Below, piece after piece: positions 46,119-54,412 of a stretch of DNA of 64,000 bases. The stretch is taken from contig JAEYYH010000008.1 in the NCBI GenBank assembly GCA_023430885.1, forward strand, positions 17,148 to 81,147, read 5' to 3'. The notes below the pieces were generated by a model, which did no database searches, was not told where the DNA came from, and saw only the letters and a list, made by a program, of their open reading frames with translations. The position numbers and the translations under genes were made by a program. Each line of letters opens with the position of its first letter. Position 1 is the stretch's first letter. Origin of the DNA: Bacillota bacterium. GTDB lineage: Bacteria; Bacillota_I; Bacilli_A; RF39; UBA660.

Positions 46119-46141
46119 ACATACACTCCTTAACAAATAAA

Positions 46142-46167
46142 AACTACTATTACAAATAATAGTAGTT
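46142..46167 (-). terminator. Attenuator terminator before the ABC exporter
   Basis: On the minus strand AACTACTATTA and TAATAGTAGTT form an 11-base stem with a TTTG loop, then TTTTATTTG. It lies between the leader peptide stop and the exporter ribosome site. Confidence 0.7.
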
Positions 46168-46181
46168 CATCTTTTAATACA

Positions 46182-46265
46182 TTAAAACAAGTGGGAATCC
46201 CTATGATGCCCATATAAACTAAAATAATTTGCAATATCAAAAATAAAAACTTTGAATCTAATCAT
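46182..46265 (-). CDS. 27-residue leader peptide of the ABC exporter
   Basis: An ATG at 46265 after AAAGGAG encodes MIRFKVFIFDIANYFSLYGHHRDSHLF. It sits 17 bases before the terminator hairpin. The architecture (short ORF, terminator, exporter) matches ribosome-mediated transcription attenuation of drug-resistance transporters, such as bmrB-bmrCD of Bacillus. The inducer and mechanism here are inferred. Confidence 0.65.
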   Translation of the reverse strand: MIRFKVFIFDIANYFSLYGHHRDSHLF

Positions 46266-46296
46266 ATTCCCACTCCTTTCTTTAAATTCCATATTA

Positions 46297-46325
46297 ACTT
46301 TAACATAATACAATATATCTGTCAA
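46297..46325 (-). promoter_or_regulatory. Promoter of the leader/ABC exporter unit
   Basis: On the minus strand TTGACA (46325-46320) is followed after 17 bases by TAAAGT, a plausible but weak -10. Confidence 0.45.
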
Positions 46326-46459
46326 CCTTTTTTTGTTGACAAAACAGAAGTATAATAAATGTATCATAGTTTTAGTAAAAGGTTAAAGAAATAAAAAAAC
46401 TAAACCAGTATAAGTTTATTTACTTATTTATAGTTTATTTTTTTTATATAGTTTCTATA

Positions 46460-47191
46460 TTAACTTCTTATAAACATTTGAGTCCAATATATGCTACCGT
46501 TACTATCTTTTGCAACCCCAACACCAATTTTATTATATGTAGAATTTAAGATGTTTGCTTTATGTCCTGAAGAATTCATCCAAGAATTCATGACATCAGC
46601 TGCAGTTTTTTGACCACTTGCAATATTTTCTCCGGCAGCAGTGAATGTAATTCCAAAAGATTTAAGCATATCAAATGGAGAACCATAAGTAGGTGATGTA
46701 TGTGAAAAATAATTATTTTTTACAAAGTCTTCAGATTTAACTCTAGCAACGCGACCTACTTCGCTGTTTTGAGTGATTGCTGGAACACCTGCTTTTGCTC
46801 TTTCAACATTAACTAAACGAACCACTTCATTTTCTAAAGAAGTTATGTCAGTAGAGCCACTTGGAATACTTGGAGTACTAGTCGTACTAGGAAGAGTAAG
46901 CTTTTGTCCTGGGAAAATGAGAGAAGAATTAGTGATTTGCGGATTTGCTGTCATTAGATCACTTAAACTAATTCCTTGTTTTGCAGCTATACCCCACAAA
47001 GTGTCGCCTGTTACAACTGTATATGTTGAAGTACTTGTACTACCGCTAGGAATATTAATTATTTGTCCAGGAACTATCAAAGATGAGTTTTTAATTTGCG
47101 GGTTAGCTTTTAATAATTCACTTAATCCAATTTTATATTTTGTAGCAATTCTCCACATAGTGTCACCGGCTACAACTGTATATGTTGTCAT
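46460..47191 (-). CDS. LysM-LysM-CAP domain protein
   Basis: Two LysM repeats (TTYTVVAGDTMWRIATKYKIG... PGQIINIP and STYTVVTGDTLWGIAAKQGIS... PGQKLTLP) bind peptidoglycan. A Ser/Thr/Pro linker leads to a CAP/SCP domain: VRLVNVERAKAGVPAI, YFSHTSPTYGSPFDMLKSFGI, GENIASGQ and WMNSSGHKANILN. No signal peptide is present, which suits a protein made in the mother cell and recruited to the forespore, like SafA or YkwD-type spore proteins. The role is inferred from domains and location. Confidence 0.88.
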   Translation of the reverse strand: MTTYTVVAGDTMWRIATKYKIGLSELLKANPQIKNSSLIVPGQIINIPSGSTSTSTYTVVTGDTLWGIAAKQGISLSDLMTANPQITNSSLIFPGQKLTLPSTTSTPSIPSGSTDITSLENEVVRLVNVERAKAGVPAITQNSEVGRVARVKSEDFVKNNYFSHTSPTYGSPFDMLKSFGITFTAAGENIASGQKTAADVMNSWMNSSGHKANILNSTYNKIGVGVAKDSNGSIYWTQMFIRS

Positions 47192-47342
47192 AGTAAAACC
47201 ACCTTTCTATTAATTATATAAATATACATCATATTATATGAATTATAGTGTTTTTGGTAATATAAATATGTGACAAATGTTTATTTTGAATTATTATATA
47301 TAATGTTTAACAAATCATAAATCAAAATTTATATAATTATAA

Positions 47343-47387
47343 TAGTTTCCAGCACATACTAAAAAAAAAATAAATCATACTTTGATA
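47343..47387 (+). promoter_or_regulatory. Shared mother-cell-type promoter element, copy 1
   Basis: TAGTTTCCAGCACATACTA (47343-47361), then CATACTTTGATA from 47376. The distance from CAC to CATA is exactly 20 bases, as in copies 2 and 3. AC with 16 bases to CATA fits a sigma-K/sigma-E-type promoter. Confidence 0.6.
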
Positions 47388-47432
47388 CTAGAGTAAGAAT
47401 TACGAATAATTTTCTTACAAAGGAGATAATTA

Positions 47433-48986
47433 ATGAAAAAGGTTTTAGTTCTCGGAGCTGATGGTATGGCTGGACATATGATAACTCTCTATCTATTAGA
47501 GCTTATGAAATATGAAGTCTATGATTTTTGTCATACAAAGAAAATTAGAAAAAAGAGTCAGCTTGTTGATATAACAAATTTAAATAGCTTTAATGAACAA
47601 GTAAATATTATTGAACCAGATATAGTTATTAATTGTATTGGTATACTTAATGAAAAATGCGATGAAAATCCTATGCTTGCCACTTATATAAATTCTTTTT
47701 TTCCACAGTATTTAGTAAATAAATATAAAGAAACATCTACTAAAATTATTCATTTAAGTACTGATTGCGTATTTAATGGTGAAAAAGGTTCTTATAGTGA
47801 ACTAGATATTAAAGATGCTACAAGTATTTATGGAATTACAAAAGGTATGGGAGAGTTTGACAATGATAAAGATTTAACTATAAGAACTTCTATTATTGGA
47901 CCAGATATAAAAGATGGTATGGGATTATTTAACTGGTTTATGAAGCAAGAAGATGCTATTGATGGCTATCAAAATGTATGGTGGACTGGTCTGACGACTT
48001 TAGAACTGGCAAAATTTATAGATTATATTATTGAAAATAATTTAAGTGGATTATATAATATAGTCCCAAAAGATAAGATTACTAAATATGATCTGTTAAG
48101 CATTTTAAAAAAAGTATACAATAAAAAAAATATTAAAATTTATCCAGAAACAAGGAAAAAATCAGATAAAAGTCTTGTAACAATAAAGAAAAATTATGAT
48201 TATGTAATTAAAAGTTATTTTGAAATGGCAAATGAATTATTTGTTTGGATGAAAGAACATCCAAAATATTATCAACGCTATTTTGGACAAAAAGATAAAA
48301 TAGTAATTATATGGTCTAAAATAAAAGCGGAGACTGTTTTAGAAGAAAAAAGACAAGAATGGATAAAACATCGTATTAAAGTTTTTATGTCTTATACATT
48401 AAAAAGTTTTAAAAATCAAACAAGTCAGGATTTTTATTACTTTATCAATTATGATAAATATGCAGAGCCTTTTGTTTTAGAAGAGTTGTCAAAATATCCA
48501 CCTTTGCCAAACAATATAATATTTACAAATCATTATTATGTTGATATTGAAAAGGTACTTCCTTTATATAAGACACTTTATTTTGTAAGAATAGACTCTG
48601 ATGATATGTATCAAAAAGACTTTATAAAGAAATTAAATGATTATAAACATAAAGAATCAACAAGGGCGCTATTGGCTATAAATGGATATATATATGATGC
48701 TATAACAGATGAATTAGCTAGATGGATTTACAAAGCTCCTCCATTTTATACATTAATATATGACTGTTTTGATTTTTCAAACGGTTATAGGCATAATATT
48801 CATGGCGATGCTTCTGTATTTAAAAAGGCATATGAGATTATATATGGCGATAGTTTTATTGTAATTGCTCACCATAAGAATACTCTTACAGTTTTTAATT
48901 GTTCTTTTCGAAAACAAATAGTTGATGACAAAGAAAAAGAAAGAATTAAAATAGAAAATGATTTAGATATATTAAAAGAAGAATAA
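47433..48986 (+). CDS. RmlD-like reductase fused to a glycosyltransferase
   Basis: Residues 1-275 form an RmlD/SDR-type NAD(P)-binding domain: VLVLGADGMAGHMITLYL, NCIGILNEKCDEN, HLSTDCVFNGEKGSYSE, and the YGITKGMGE Y-x-x-x-K. Residues 285-517 form a glycosyltransferase-like part: WSKIKAETVLEEK..., FKNQTSQDFYYFINYD, then RIDSDDMYQKDF with a DxD and KAPPFYTLIYD, resembling putative rhamnosyl transferases. The fused order suggests a sugar-nucleotide reduction coupled to transfer. A paralogue is at 51685. Monocistronic, with terminator. Confidence 0.8.
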   Translation: MKKVLVLGADGMAGHMITLYLLELMKYEVYDFCHTKKIRKKSQLVDITNLNSFNEQVNIIEPDIVINCIGILNEKCDENPMLATYINSFFPQYLVNKYKETSTKIIHLSTDCVFNGEKGSYSELDIKDATSIYGITKGMGEFDNDKDLTIRTSIIGPDIKDGMGLFNWFMKQEDAIDGYQNVWWTGLTTLELAKFIDYIIENNLSGLYNIVPKDKITKYDLLSILKKVYNKKNIKIYPETRKKSDKSLVTIKKNYDYVIKSYFEMANELFVWMKEHPKYYQRYFGQKDKIVIIWSKIKAETVLEEKRQEWIKHRIKVFMSYTLKSFKNQTSQDFYYFINYDKYAEPFVLEELSKYPPLPNNIIFTNHYYVDIEKVLPLYKTLYFVRIDSDDMYQKDFIKKLNDYKHKESTRALLAINGYIYDAITDELARWIYKAPPFYTLIYDCFDFSNGYRHNIHGDASVFKKAYEIIYGDSFIVIAHHKNTLTVFNCSFRKQIVDDKEKERIKIENDLDILKEE

Positions 48987-49009
48987 TATAAATATTATTT
49001 TAAGAAATA

Positions 49010-49045
49010 AAAACTAACTATTATGGTGATAGTTAGTTTTTATTA
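49010..49045 (+). terminator. Terminator after the fusion gene
   Basis: AAAACTAACTAT and ATAGTTAGTTTT are perfect 12-base arms with a seven-base loop, then T-run. Confidence 0.8.
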
Positions 49046-49108
49046 ATTATGTATCTATAACGTTTTTTCGTTATATAAATACTTTATTTTTTATAATTTT
49101 TGAAATAT

Positions 49109-49153
49109 TAGTTTCCAGCACATACTAAAAAATTGTCCAAACATATTTTATTA
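49109..49153 (+). promoter_or_regulatory. Shared mother-cell-type promoter element, copy 2
   Basis: TAGTTTCCAGCACATACTA at 49109-49127 is identical to copy 1, with CATATTTTATTA from 49142. Spacing is the same as copy 1. Confidence 0.6.
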
Positions 49154-49227
49154 CTAGAATGAGATAAAAGTTATAGAAAAAGTATTATTACAGTAATGCA
49201 TATTTTAATCAAGAAAGAGGTGATAAT

Positions 49228-50166
49228 ATGCTAAAGAATTATTCGGTAGTACCGTTTAAGAATTTCTATTGTTCACAAAACTACGATGGTACATATTCTC
49301 ATTATAGTCAAAGTCATTCTACAAATGGAATAAAGTCGTATCCAATAGATGTAGTAGATGATATCTATTGTGGATGTGATGAGATGAAAGTTGTGAAAAT
49401 TAATGGTGTTGGAAATGTAACGGTAAATCAAATTTTTGTTCAAAGTACTACTCCAGTAATAATGCCTTGTGGAACACATTATATTACATATCTTATAACA
49501 CATCCCACAGATAATGATATCAATAATAATTTATATATCGGTAAAATATTCCATCGCGGTGAATTTATAATCCACAAGGGTACTGATGGGGGAGTTGGCG
49601 CGCATATTGATTTAGTAATAGCTAAATCTTTACAAGCTGGTTGGGTACAAAACTCTTCTTTAGAGTGGGTACTACCTGACAGTATAAAACCAGAAGATGG
49701 ATTTTATTTAGATAATAAATTTACAACAATTTCTAATGCTAATGGTATCAACTTTCAGGTCTTACCAAGTGATGCTTATTTAACCGTGCCTACACCAGTA
49801 GCTGAAAATAAAGATGTCGATCAAGTTGAAGTTATTTGTGGTGATAATACATTAAGAGTTAGAACAATTTCAAGTATTCAAGGAGCCTTTATTGGATTTG
49901 CTAAACCTGGAATATATAATGTCTTATCCACATTTAAAGATGAGACATATACATGGTATCAAGTTGAACCGAATAAATGGTTTGCTAATGTAGAAGGCTG
50001 TACAAAATTTATACCAAAATATATTGAACCTATAGAAGACAATGGACAAACTGATGTACCTACTGATAATAGTTCTGAAAATAAGGAAAAATTTACTAAC
50101 AAAATCAGAAAAATTTTGCTTTTGATTTTAGAAACAATAGCAAAATTTTTGAAAGGGGGTAAATAG
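49228..50166 (+). CDS. Endolysin-like protein, probable degenerate M23 fold
   Basis: No signal peptide. The first 150 residues resemble an M23 (LytM-type) peptidase: HSTNGIKSYPIDVVDD (H...D zinc pair pattern), and GKIFHRGEFIIHKGTDGGVGAHIDLVIA in place of GxxGxSTGxHLHFE; the second His of HxH is Asp here. A putative SH3-like region follows about residue 200. The C-terminus ends in a basic membrane-like segment. It is one base from the holin-like gene, so lysis of the mother cell is a possible use. Not proved. Confidence 0.55.
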   Translation: MLKNYSVVPFKNFYCSQNYDGTYSHYSQSHSTNGIKSYPIDVVDDIYCGCDEMKVVKINGVGNVTVNQIFVQSTTPVIMPCGTHYITYLITHPTDNDINNNLYIGKIFHRGEFIIHKGTDGGVGAHIDLVIAKSLQAGWVQNSSLEWVLPDSIKPEDGFYLDNKFTTISNANGINFQVLPSDAYLTVPTPVAENKDVDQVEVICGDNTLRVRTISSIQGAFIGFAKPGIYNVLSTFKDETYTWYQVEPNKWFANVEGCTKFIPKYIEPIEDNGQTDVPTDNSSENKEKFTNKIRKILLLILETIAKFLKGGK

Positions 50167-50167
50167 T

Positions 50168-50455
50168 TTGGATATTATGGAGATAATTGCGCTTGCAACA
50201 GGATTAGTAACATTTATATTAGGTATAGTAATCAAACGTTTTACTAAAATTGAAAATAAAAAGATCCCAATTCAGCAACTTTTAGTATCTATATTAAGTT
50301 CACTACTATGCTCAGTTGCTATCTATTTTAAAGCCTTAGATACTACTTACTATATTGCAATATTAACTTGCTTTAGTACTGTTTTTGCTACACAAGGTAT
50401 TTACGATACACTTAAATCAGTAATTGATACATCAATTAAAATAATTAAAAAATAA
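50168..50455 (+). CDS. Small holin-like membrane protein, TTG start
   Basis: TTG start seven bases after AGGGGGT. The 95-residue product has about three membrane helices (EIIALATGLVTFILGIVI, IPIQQLLVSILSSLLCSVAIYF and YYIAILTCFSTVFATQGIY) and a short basic tail, the topology of phage holins. Directly after the endolysin-like gene, as in phage lysis cassettes. Confidence 0.65.
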   Translation: MDIMEIIALATGLVTFILGIVIKRFTKIENKKIPIQQLLVSILSSLLCSVAIYFKALDTTYYIAILTCFSTVFATQGIYDTLKSVIDTSIKIIKK

Positions 50456-50465
50456 ATAACTATAT

Positions 50466-50500
50466 AAAAATACTAGATATATTTCTAGTATTTTTATTTG
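50466..50500 (+). terminator. Terminator after the holin-like gene
   Basis: AAAAATACTAGA and TCTAGTATTTTT are perfect arms with a six-base loop, then T-rich. Confidence 0.75.
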
Positions 50501-50617
50501 CAATTTTAAAAAAAATAGTGAATTACAATTATAAAAATTCAACAACTTCTTATTTTTATGTATATATCATGCATTTTAAACATGACAACTTCTATCTTTT
50601 ACAATTTTCAAAAATAA

Positions 50618-50662
50618 TAGTTGCCAGCACATACTAAAAAAAAATAGCGACATATTTTGTTA
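50618..50662 (+). promoter_or_regulatory. Shared mother-cell-type promoter element, copy 3
   Basis: TAGTTGCCAGCACATACTA (one difference), then CATATTTTGTTA from 50651. The 20-base CAC-to-CATA spacing is again identical. It drives the sugar operon. Confidence 0.6.
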
Positions 50663-50680
50663 TAGGACGGGAGGAAAAGA

Positions 50681-51673
50681 ATGTTCAAAAACAAAATAAT
50701 TTTCATAACAGGCGGAACCGGTAGTTGGGGCAAATGTTTAACAAAATATTTACTTAGATGTGATGTTAAACAAATAATAATATATTCTAGGAATGAATTT
50801 TTACAAGTTTCAATGCAAAGAGAATATAATGACGGGCGTATTAAATTTATAATTGGTGATGTTAGAGATTATAGTAGGCTTAACGAAAGCATGAATGGAG
50901 TAGATTATGTATTTCATTTGTCAGCATTAAAGCATGTACCAATTTGTGAAGATCATCCATATGAGACGGTTAAGACCAATATTATAGGTACTGAAAATGT
51001 TATAGAAGCAGCTATAAATAATAAAGTTAAAAAGGTGATAGGCGTTTCTAGCGATAAGGCAGTAAGTCCATATAATATCTATGGTATGACTAAGGCAGTG
51101 GAAGAAAAGTTATTAATTAATGCCAATAAAAAAAGCGCTTATACCAAATTTGTATGCATTAGAGCAGGTAATGTAATGGGATCAAATGGCAGTGTTATTC
51201 CACTATTTATCAATCAATTAAAAGAAAAAAATGAAGTTACTTTAACCAATGTAGAAATGACAAGATTTTTTATAACACTTGATGAGACAATAGGTCTTTT
51301 AATTAAGGCCGCCACTATAAGCAAGGGTGGAGAAATATTAGTTATGAGTATGCCATCACTACGTATAAAAGATTTAGTAACAGTTTTAGCAAAATTCTAT
51401 GGTAAGAAAAACTACAAAATAAAAGATATTGGAATTAGACCTGGTGAAAAAATTCATGAAGAATTAATATCGTTAATTGAATCTTATAATACCTATAAAT
51501 TAGATAACAACTATTACTTAATTGTACCAGAAACAATGAAAAAAGAACTTTCAAAACTATATAACAATTTTAGTGACTTTCAAAAATTAGGTTACATATC
51601 TTATAATTCTTCAACAAATTTACTTAATGAAGACGAAATTGAAAAAAGATTGCGCGAAGGTAACTTTATATAG
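50681..51673 (+). CDS. UDP-HexNAc 4,6-dehydratase (CapE/PseB/FlaA1 family)
   Basis: SDR-type enzyme that removes water from UDP-GlcNAc to give the 4-keto-6-deoxy sugar. Seen: IIFITGGTGSWGKCL, IGDVRDYSRL, HLSALKHVPICEDHP, KTNIIGTENV, SSDKAVSPYNIYGMTK, IRAGNVMGSNGSVIP and the diagnostic GIRPGEKIHEELIS. First gene of the five-gene operon; the RmlD-like domain of the next gene could reduce its product. Confidence 0.88.
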   Translation: MFKNKIIFITGGTGSWGKCLTKYLLRCDVKQIIIYSRNEFLQVSMQREYNDGRIKFIIGDVRDYSRLNESMNGVDYVFHLSALKHVPICEDHPYETVKTNIIGTENVIEAAINNKVKKVIGVSSDKAVSPYNIYGMTKAVEEKLLINANKKSAYTKFVCIRAGNVMGSNGSVIPLFINQLKEKNEVTLTNVEMTRFFITLDETIGLLIKAATISKGGEILVMSMPSLRIKDLVTVLAKFYGKKNYKIKDIGIRPGEKIHEELISLIESYNTYKLDNNYYLIVPETMKKELSKLYNNFSDFQKLGYISYNSSTNLLNEDEIEKRLREGNFI

Positions 51674-51684
51674 GAGGTGAGGTT

Positions 51685-53253
51685 ATGAAAAAAATTTTAG
51701 TATTAGGTGGTAATGGAATGGCCGGGCATATGATTACTCTTTTTCTAAAAGAAACAAAAAAATATGAAGTCCATAACATATGTCATAAAGATAGAATAAA
51801 TAAAGAAAGTATTATGTGTGACATAGTGAATATTAATTTATTTAAATCTATTTTAACTGAATTAAAACCTGACATTATTATTAATGCTATAGGAATACTT
51901 AATGATAAAAGCGATGACAATATTGCTTACACAACTTACATAAATACATTTTTACCTAAGTGGTTGGAGAACTATTATAAAGATTCAGAATGCAAAATTA
52001 TACATTTAAGCACTGATTGTGTTTTCAAAGGTGATAAAGGCGGTTACAGTGAAGATTCATTAAAAGATGATGAAACTATTTATGGTATAAGTAAAAATTT
52101 AGGTGAAATAATTAACAGCAAAGATTTAACAATAAGAACTTCTATTATAGGACCTGAACTAAAAGATGGTAAAGGTTTATTTGACTGGCTAATGAGACAA
52201 AAGGGGACAGTAGAGGGCTATACCAATGTATATTGGAGTGGCATTACTACTTTAGAATTAGCTTACGTAATAGATTTATGTATCGAAAAAAATATAACAG
52301 GTTTATATAATATTAGTTCTAAAAGTAAAATATCTAAGCATGGGTTGCTTGAAATTATACTAAGTGTTTTTGAAAAAAATGATATTAATTTAATAGAAAA
52401 CACGGTTAAAAAAAGTGATAAAAGTTTAATTAGCAAAAGAAAAGATTTAAGATATTGTGTTAAAGAATATAGAGAAATGTTAGAATGCTTAAAAGCATGG
52501 ATGGATAGTCATATTGGTTTATATCAAAAATATTATGGTAAAGACTATAAAGATAAAAAAATTATAGTATGGTCTAAATTAAAATCAGATAGTTTCAAAA
52601 GTGATGAAGAAATAAAAAAATGGCTTAGTCATCGCCTTGAAGTTTTTACAAAATATACATTAAATGGCTTTAGAAACCAGACATGTCAGGACTTCACATA
52701 TTTAATTAATTACGATGAAGGTATTGGGAAGTTCTTAGATGAAGAGCTAAAGAAATATCCACCACTTCCAGATAATGTTATTTTTACAAAACATTACTAT
52801 CATGAAATAAATGATTTAATAAAAGATTATAAATTTCTTTATCTAGTTAGAATTGATTCTGATGATATGTATCATAAAGATTTTATTCAAAAATTAAAAG
52901 ATTTTAATCCCAAAAAAGAAACAAAAGCTTTGATAGCACAAAGTGGATATATATATGACGTAAACACTAACGACTTAGGAACTTGGTTTTATAAATCACC
53001 GCCATTTTTTACACTAATATATGAAACTGATAAATTTTTAAAAGGTTGTCGTTATGAAATACATGGACATAGTTCGGTTATCAATCAGCCACATGAATTT
53101 ATTCCAGGTGAAAATTTTGTTGTAATTATCCATGGTGAAAATACAATATCAAGATTTAATACATCTTTTAAAAAAGAAACAATAAATAGTGATGAAGAAA
53201 AGAAAAAATTATTAGAAGAATTTGATCTTAGGATGATCAAGCAAGATGAGTAA
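51685..53253 (+). CDS. RmlD-like reductase fused to a glycosyltransferase, second copy
   Basis: Same architecture as 47433: residues 1-280 RmlD-like (VLGGNGMAGHMITLFL, NAIGILNDKSDDN, HLSTDCVFKGDKGGYSED, IYGISKNLGE), then a transferase part (KIIVWSKLKSD..., FRNQTCQDFTYLINYD, RIDSDDMYHKDF, KSPPFFTLIYET). The two proteins are co-linear throughout, so they arose by duplication after the fusion. Eight-base overlap with the next gene. Confidence 0.8.
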   Translation: MKKILVLGGNGMAGHMITLFLKETKKYEVHNICHKDRINKESIMCDIVNINLFKSILTELKPDIIINAIGILNDKSDDNIAYTTYINTFLPKWLENYYKDSECKIIHLSTDCVFKGDKGGYSEDSLKDDETIYGISKNLGEIINSKDLTIRTSIIGPELKDGKGLFDWLMRQKGTVEGYTNVYWSGITTLELAYVIDLCIEKNITGLYNISSKSKISKHGLLEIILSVFEKNDINLIENTVKKSDKSLISKRKDLRYCVKEYREMLECLKAWMDSHIGLYQKYYGKDYKDKKIIVWSKLKSDSFKSDEEIKKWLSHRLEVFTKYTLNGFRNQTCQDFTYLINYDEGIGKFLDEELKKYPPLPDNVIFTKHYYHEINDLIKDYKFLYLVRIDSDDMYHKDFIQKLKDFNPKKETKALIAQSGYIYDVNTNDLGTWFYKSPPFFTLIYETDKFLKGCRYEIHGHSSVINQPHEFIPGENFVVIIHGENTISRFNTSFKKETINSDEEKKKLLEEFDLRMIKQDE

Positions 53254-54412
53254 AAAGAAAATACTATTTGTGACTAGATCATTAACACGCGGTGGTGGTG
53301 AAGCAAAAAGCACTATTAATATAATAAATAATCTTGATAAAGATAAATATGATGTATTTATATTAGAACTGGAAAAAGGTTCAAAGAAAATAGAGATTTC
53401 TAATGAAGTGGTTTTTCTTCCACCTATTGTTGATGTAGAAGAAAATACACGTATAAAATTGCATCAATATTTAAAGAAACCTGATCAGATAGCAATAGAT
53501 TTCAAAAATGATTATGAATGTGTAATAGCTTGTAATAGAGGGCTTACATCCTTATTCGCGTCATATATTCCATCTATAAAAAAAATAGTTTGGATAAGAG
53601 GGACTATAAAATATTATGGTTATACACAAATAGAAGACATACAAATAAGAGAATTACTAAAAAAACAATATGATAAGCAAAATGAAATATTTTATAAATA
53701 TGATAAAGTCGTTTTGGTTTCTGATTCTGTATATGATGATTTTATAAATATTTTTAAAGAACATAAAGATAAAGCAATTAAAATTTATAATAGTGTTGAT
53801 CCTGACGATATTTTGAAAAAATCTTTAGAAGAAACAGATGTTATTATTCCAAAAACAGAAAATCTTCTAATAACAGTTGGAAGATTGAAGGAAGTTAAAA
53901 ATCATAAGTTGCTAATTGACGCTATGAGAATAGTTGTTAATGATGTAAAAGACGCTACACTTCTAATAATTGGTGAAGGAACTTTATATTATGAATTAAA
54001 AGAATATATAACAGTTAATCATCTGGATGAAAATATTAAATTGTTAGGGTTTTATGACAATCCATATCCAATCATAAAGCAGGGTAAACTATTTTGTTTA
54101 TCATCTATATCTGAAGGATTTTGTTTATCAATATCAGAAGCTTGCATTTTAAATATTCCTTTTGTTGCAACTGATGTTGGTGGGGTTAGAGAAATTTTAG
54201 ATACATCACCATGTGGTGTTATTACAAGTAGCAATAGTGAAGAATTTGCATCTAAAATTACTGAGTTATTAACAAAAAAGGATTTATATGATACCTATAA
54301 ACAAAACTGTCAGATAGCTTCTAAACGTTTTTCAGTTAAAGATTTAGGGCATAAAGTAGAAAAACTTATAGATAATTTATTCGAAGAGGAGGTAGAGAAT
54401 AAAAATGATTAA
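53246..54412 (+). CDS. Glycosyltransferase family 4
   Basis: GT-B fold retaining transferase using a nucleotide sugar. N-terminal KKILFVTRSLTRGGGEAKSTINI; C-terminal ENLLITVGRLKEVKNHKLLIDA and LFCLSSISEGFCLSISEACILNIPFVATDVGGVREIL with the E-x7-E motif. It overlaps both neighbours (eight bases each), so it belongs to the operon. Confidence 0.9.
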   Translation: MSKKKILFVTRSLTRGGGEAKSTINIINNLDKDKYDVFILELEKGSKKIEISNEVVFLPPIVDVEENTRIKLHQYLKKPDQIAIDFKNDYECVIACNRGLTSLFASYIPSIKKIVWIRGTIKYYGYTQIEDIQIRELLKKQYDKQNEIFYKYDKVVLVSDSVYDDFINIFKEHKDKAIKIYNSVDPDDILKKSLEETDVIIPKTENLLITVGRLKEVKNHKLLIDAMRIVVNDVKDATLLIIGEGTLYYELKEYITVNHLDENIKLLGFYDNPYPIIKQGKLFCLSSISEGFCLSISEACILNIPFVATDVGGVREILDTSPCGVITSSNSEEFASKITELLTKKDLYDTYKQNCQIASKRFSVKDLGHKVEKLIDNLFEEEVENKND

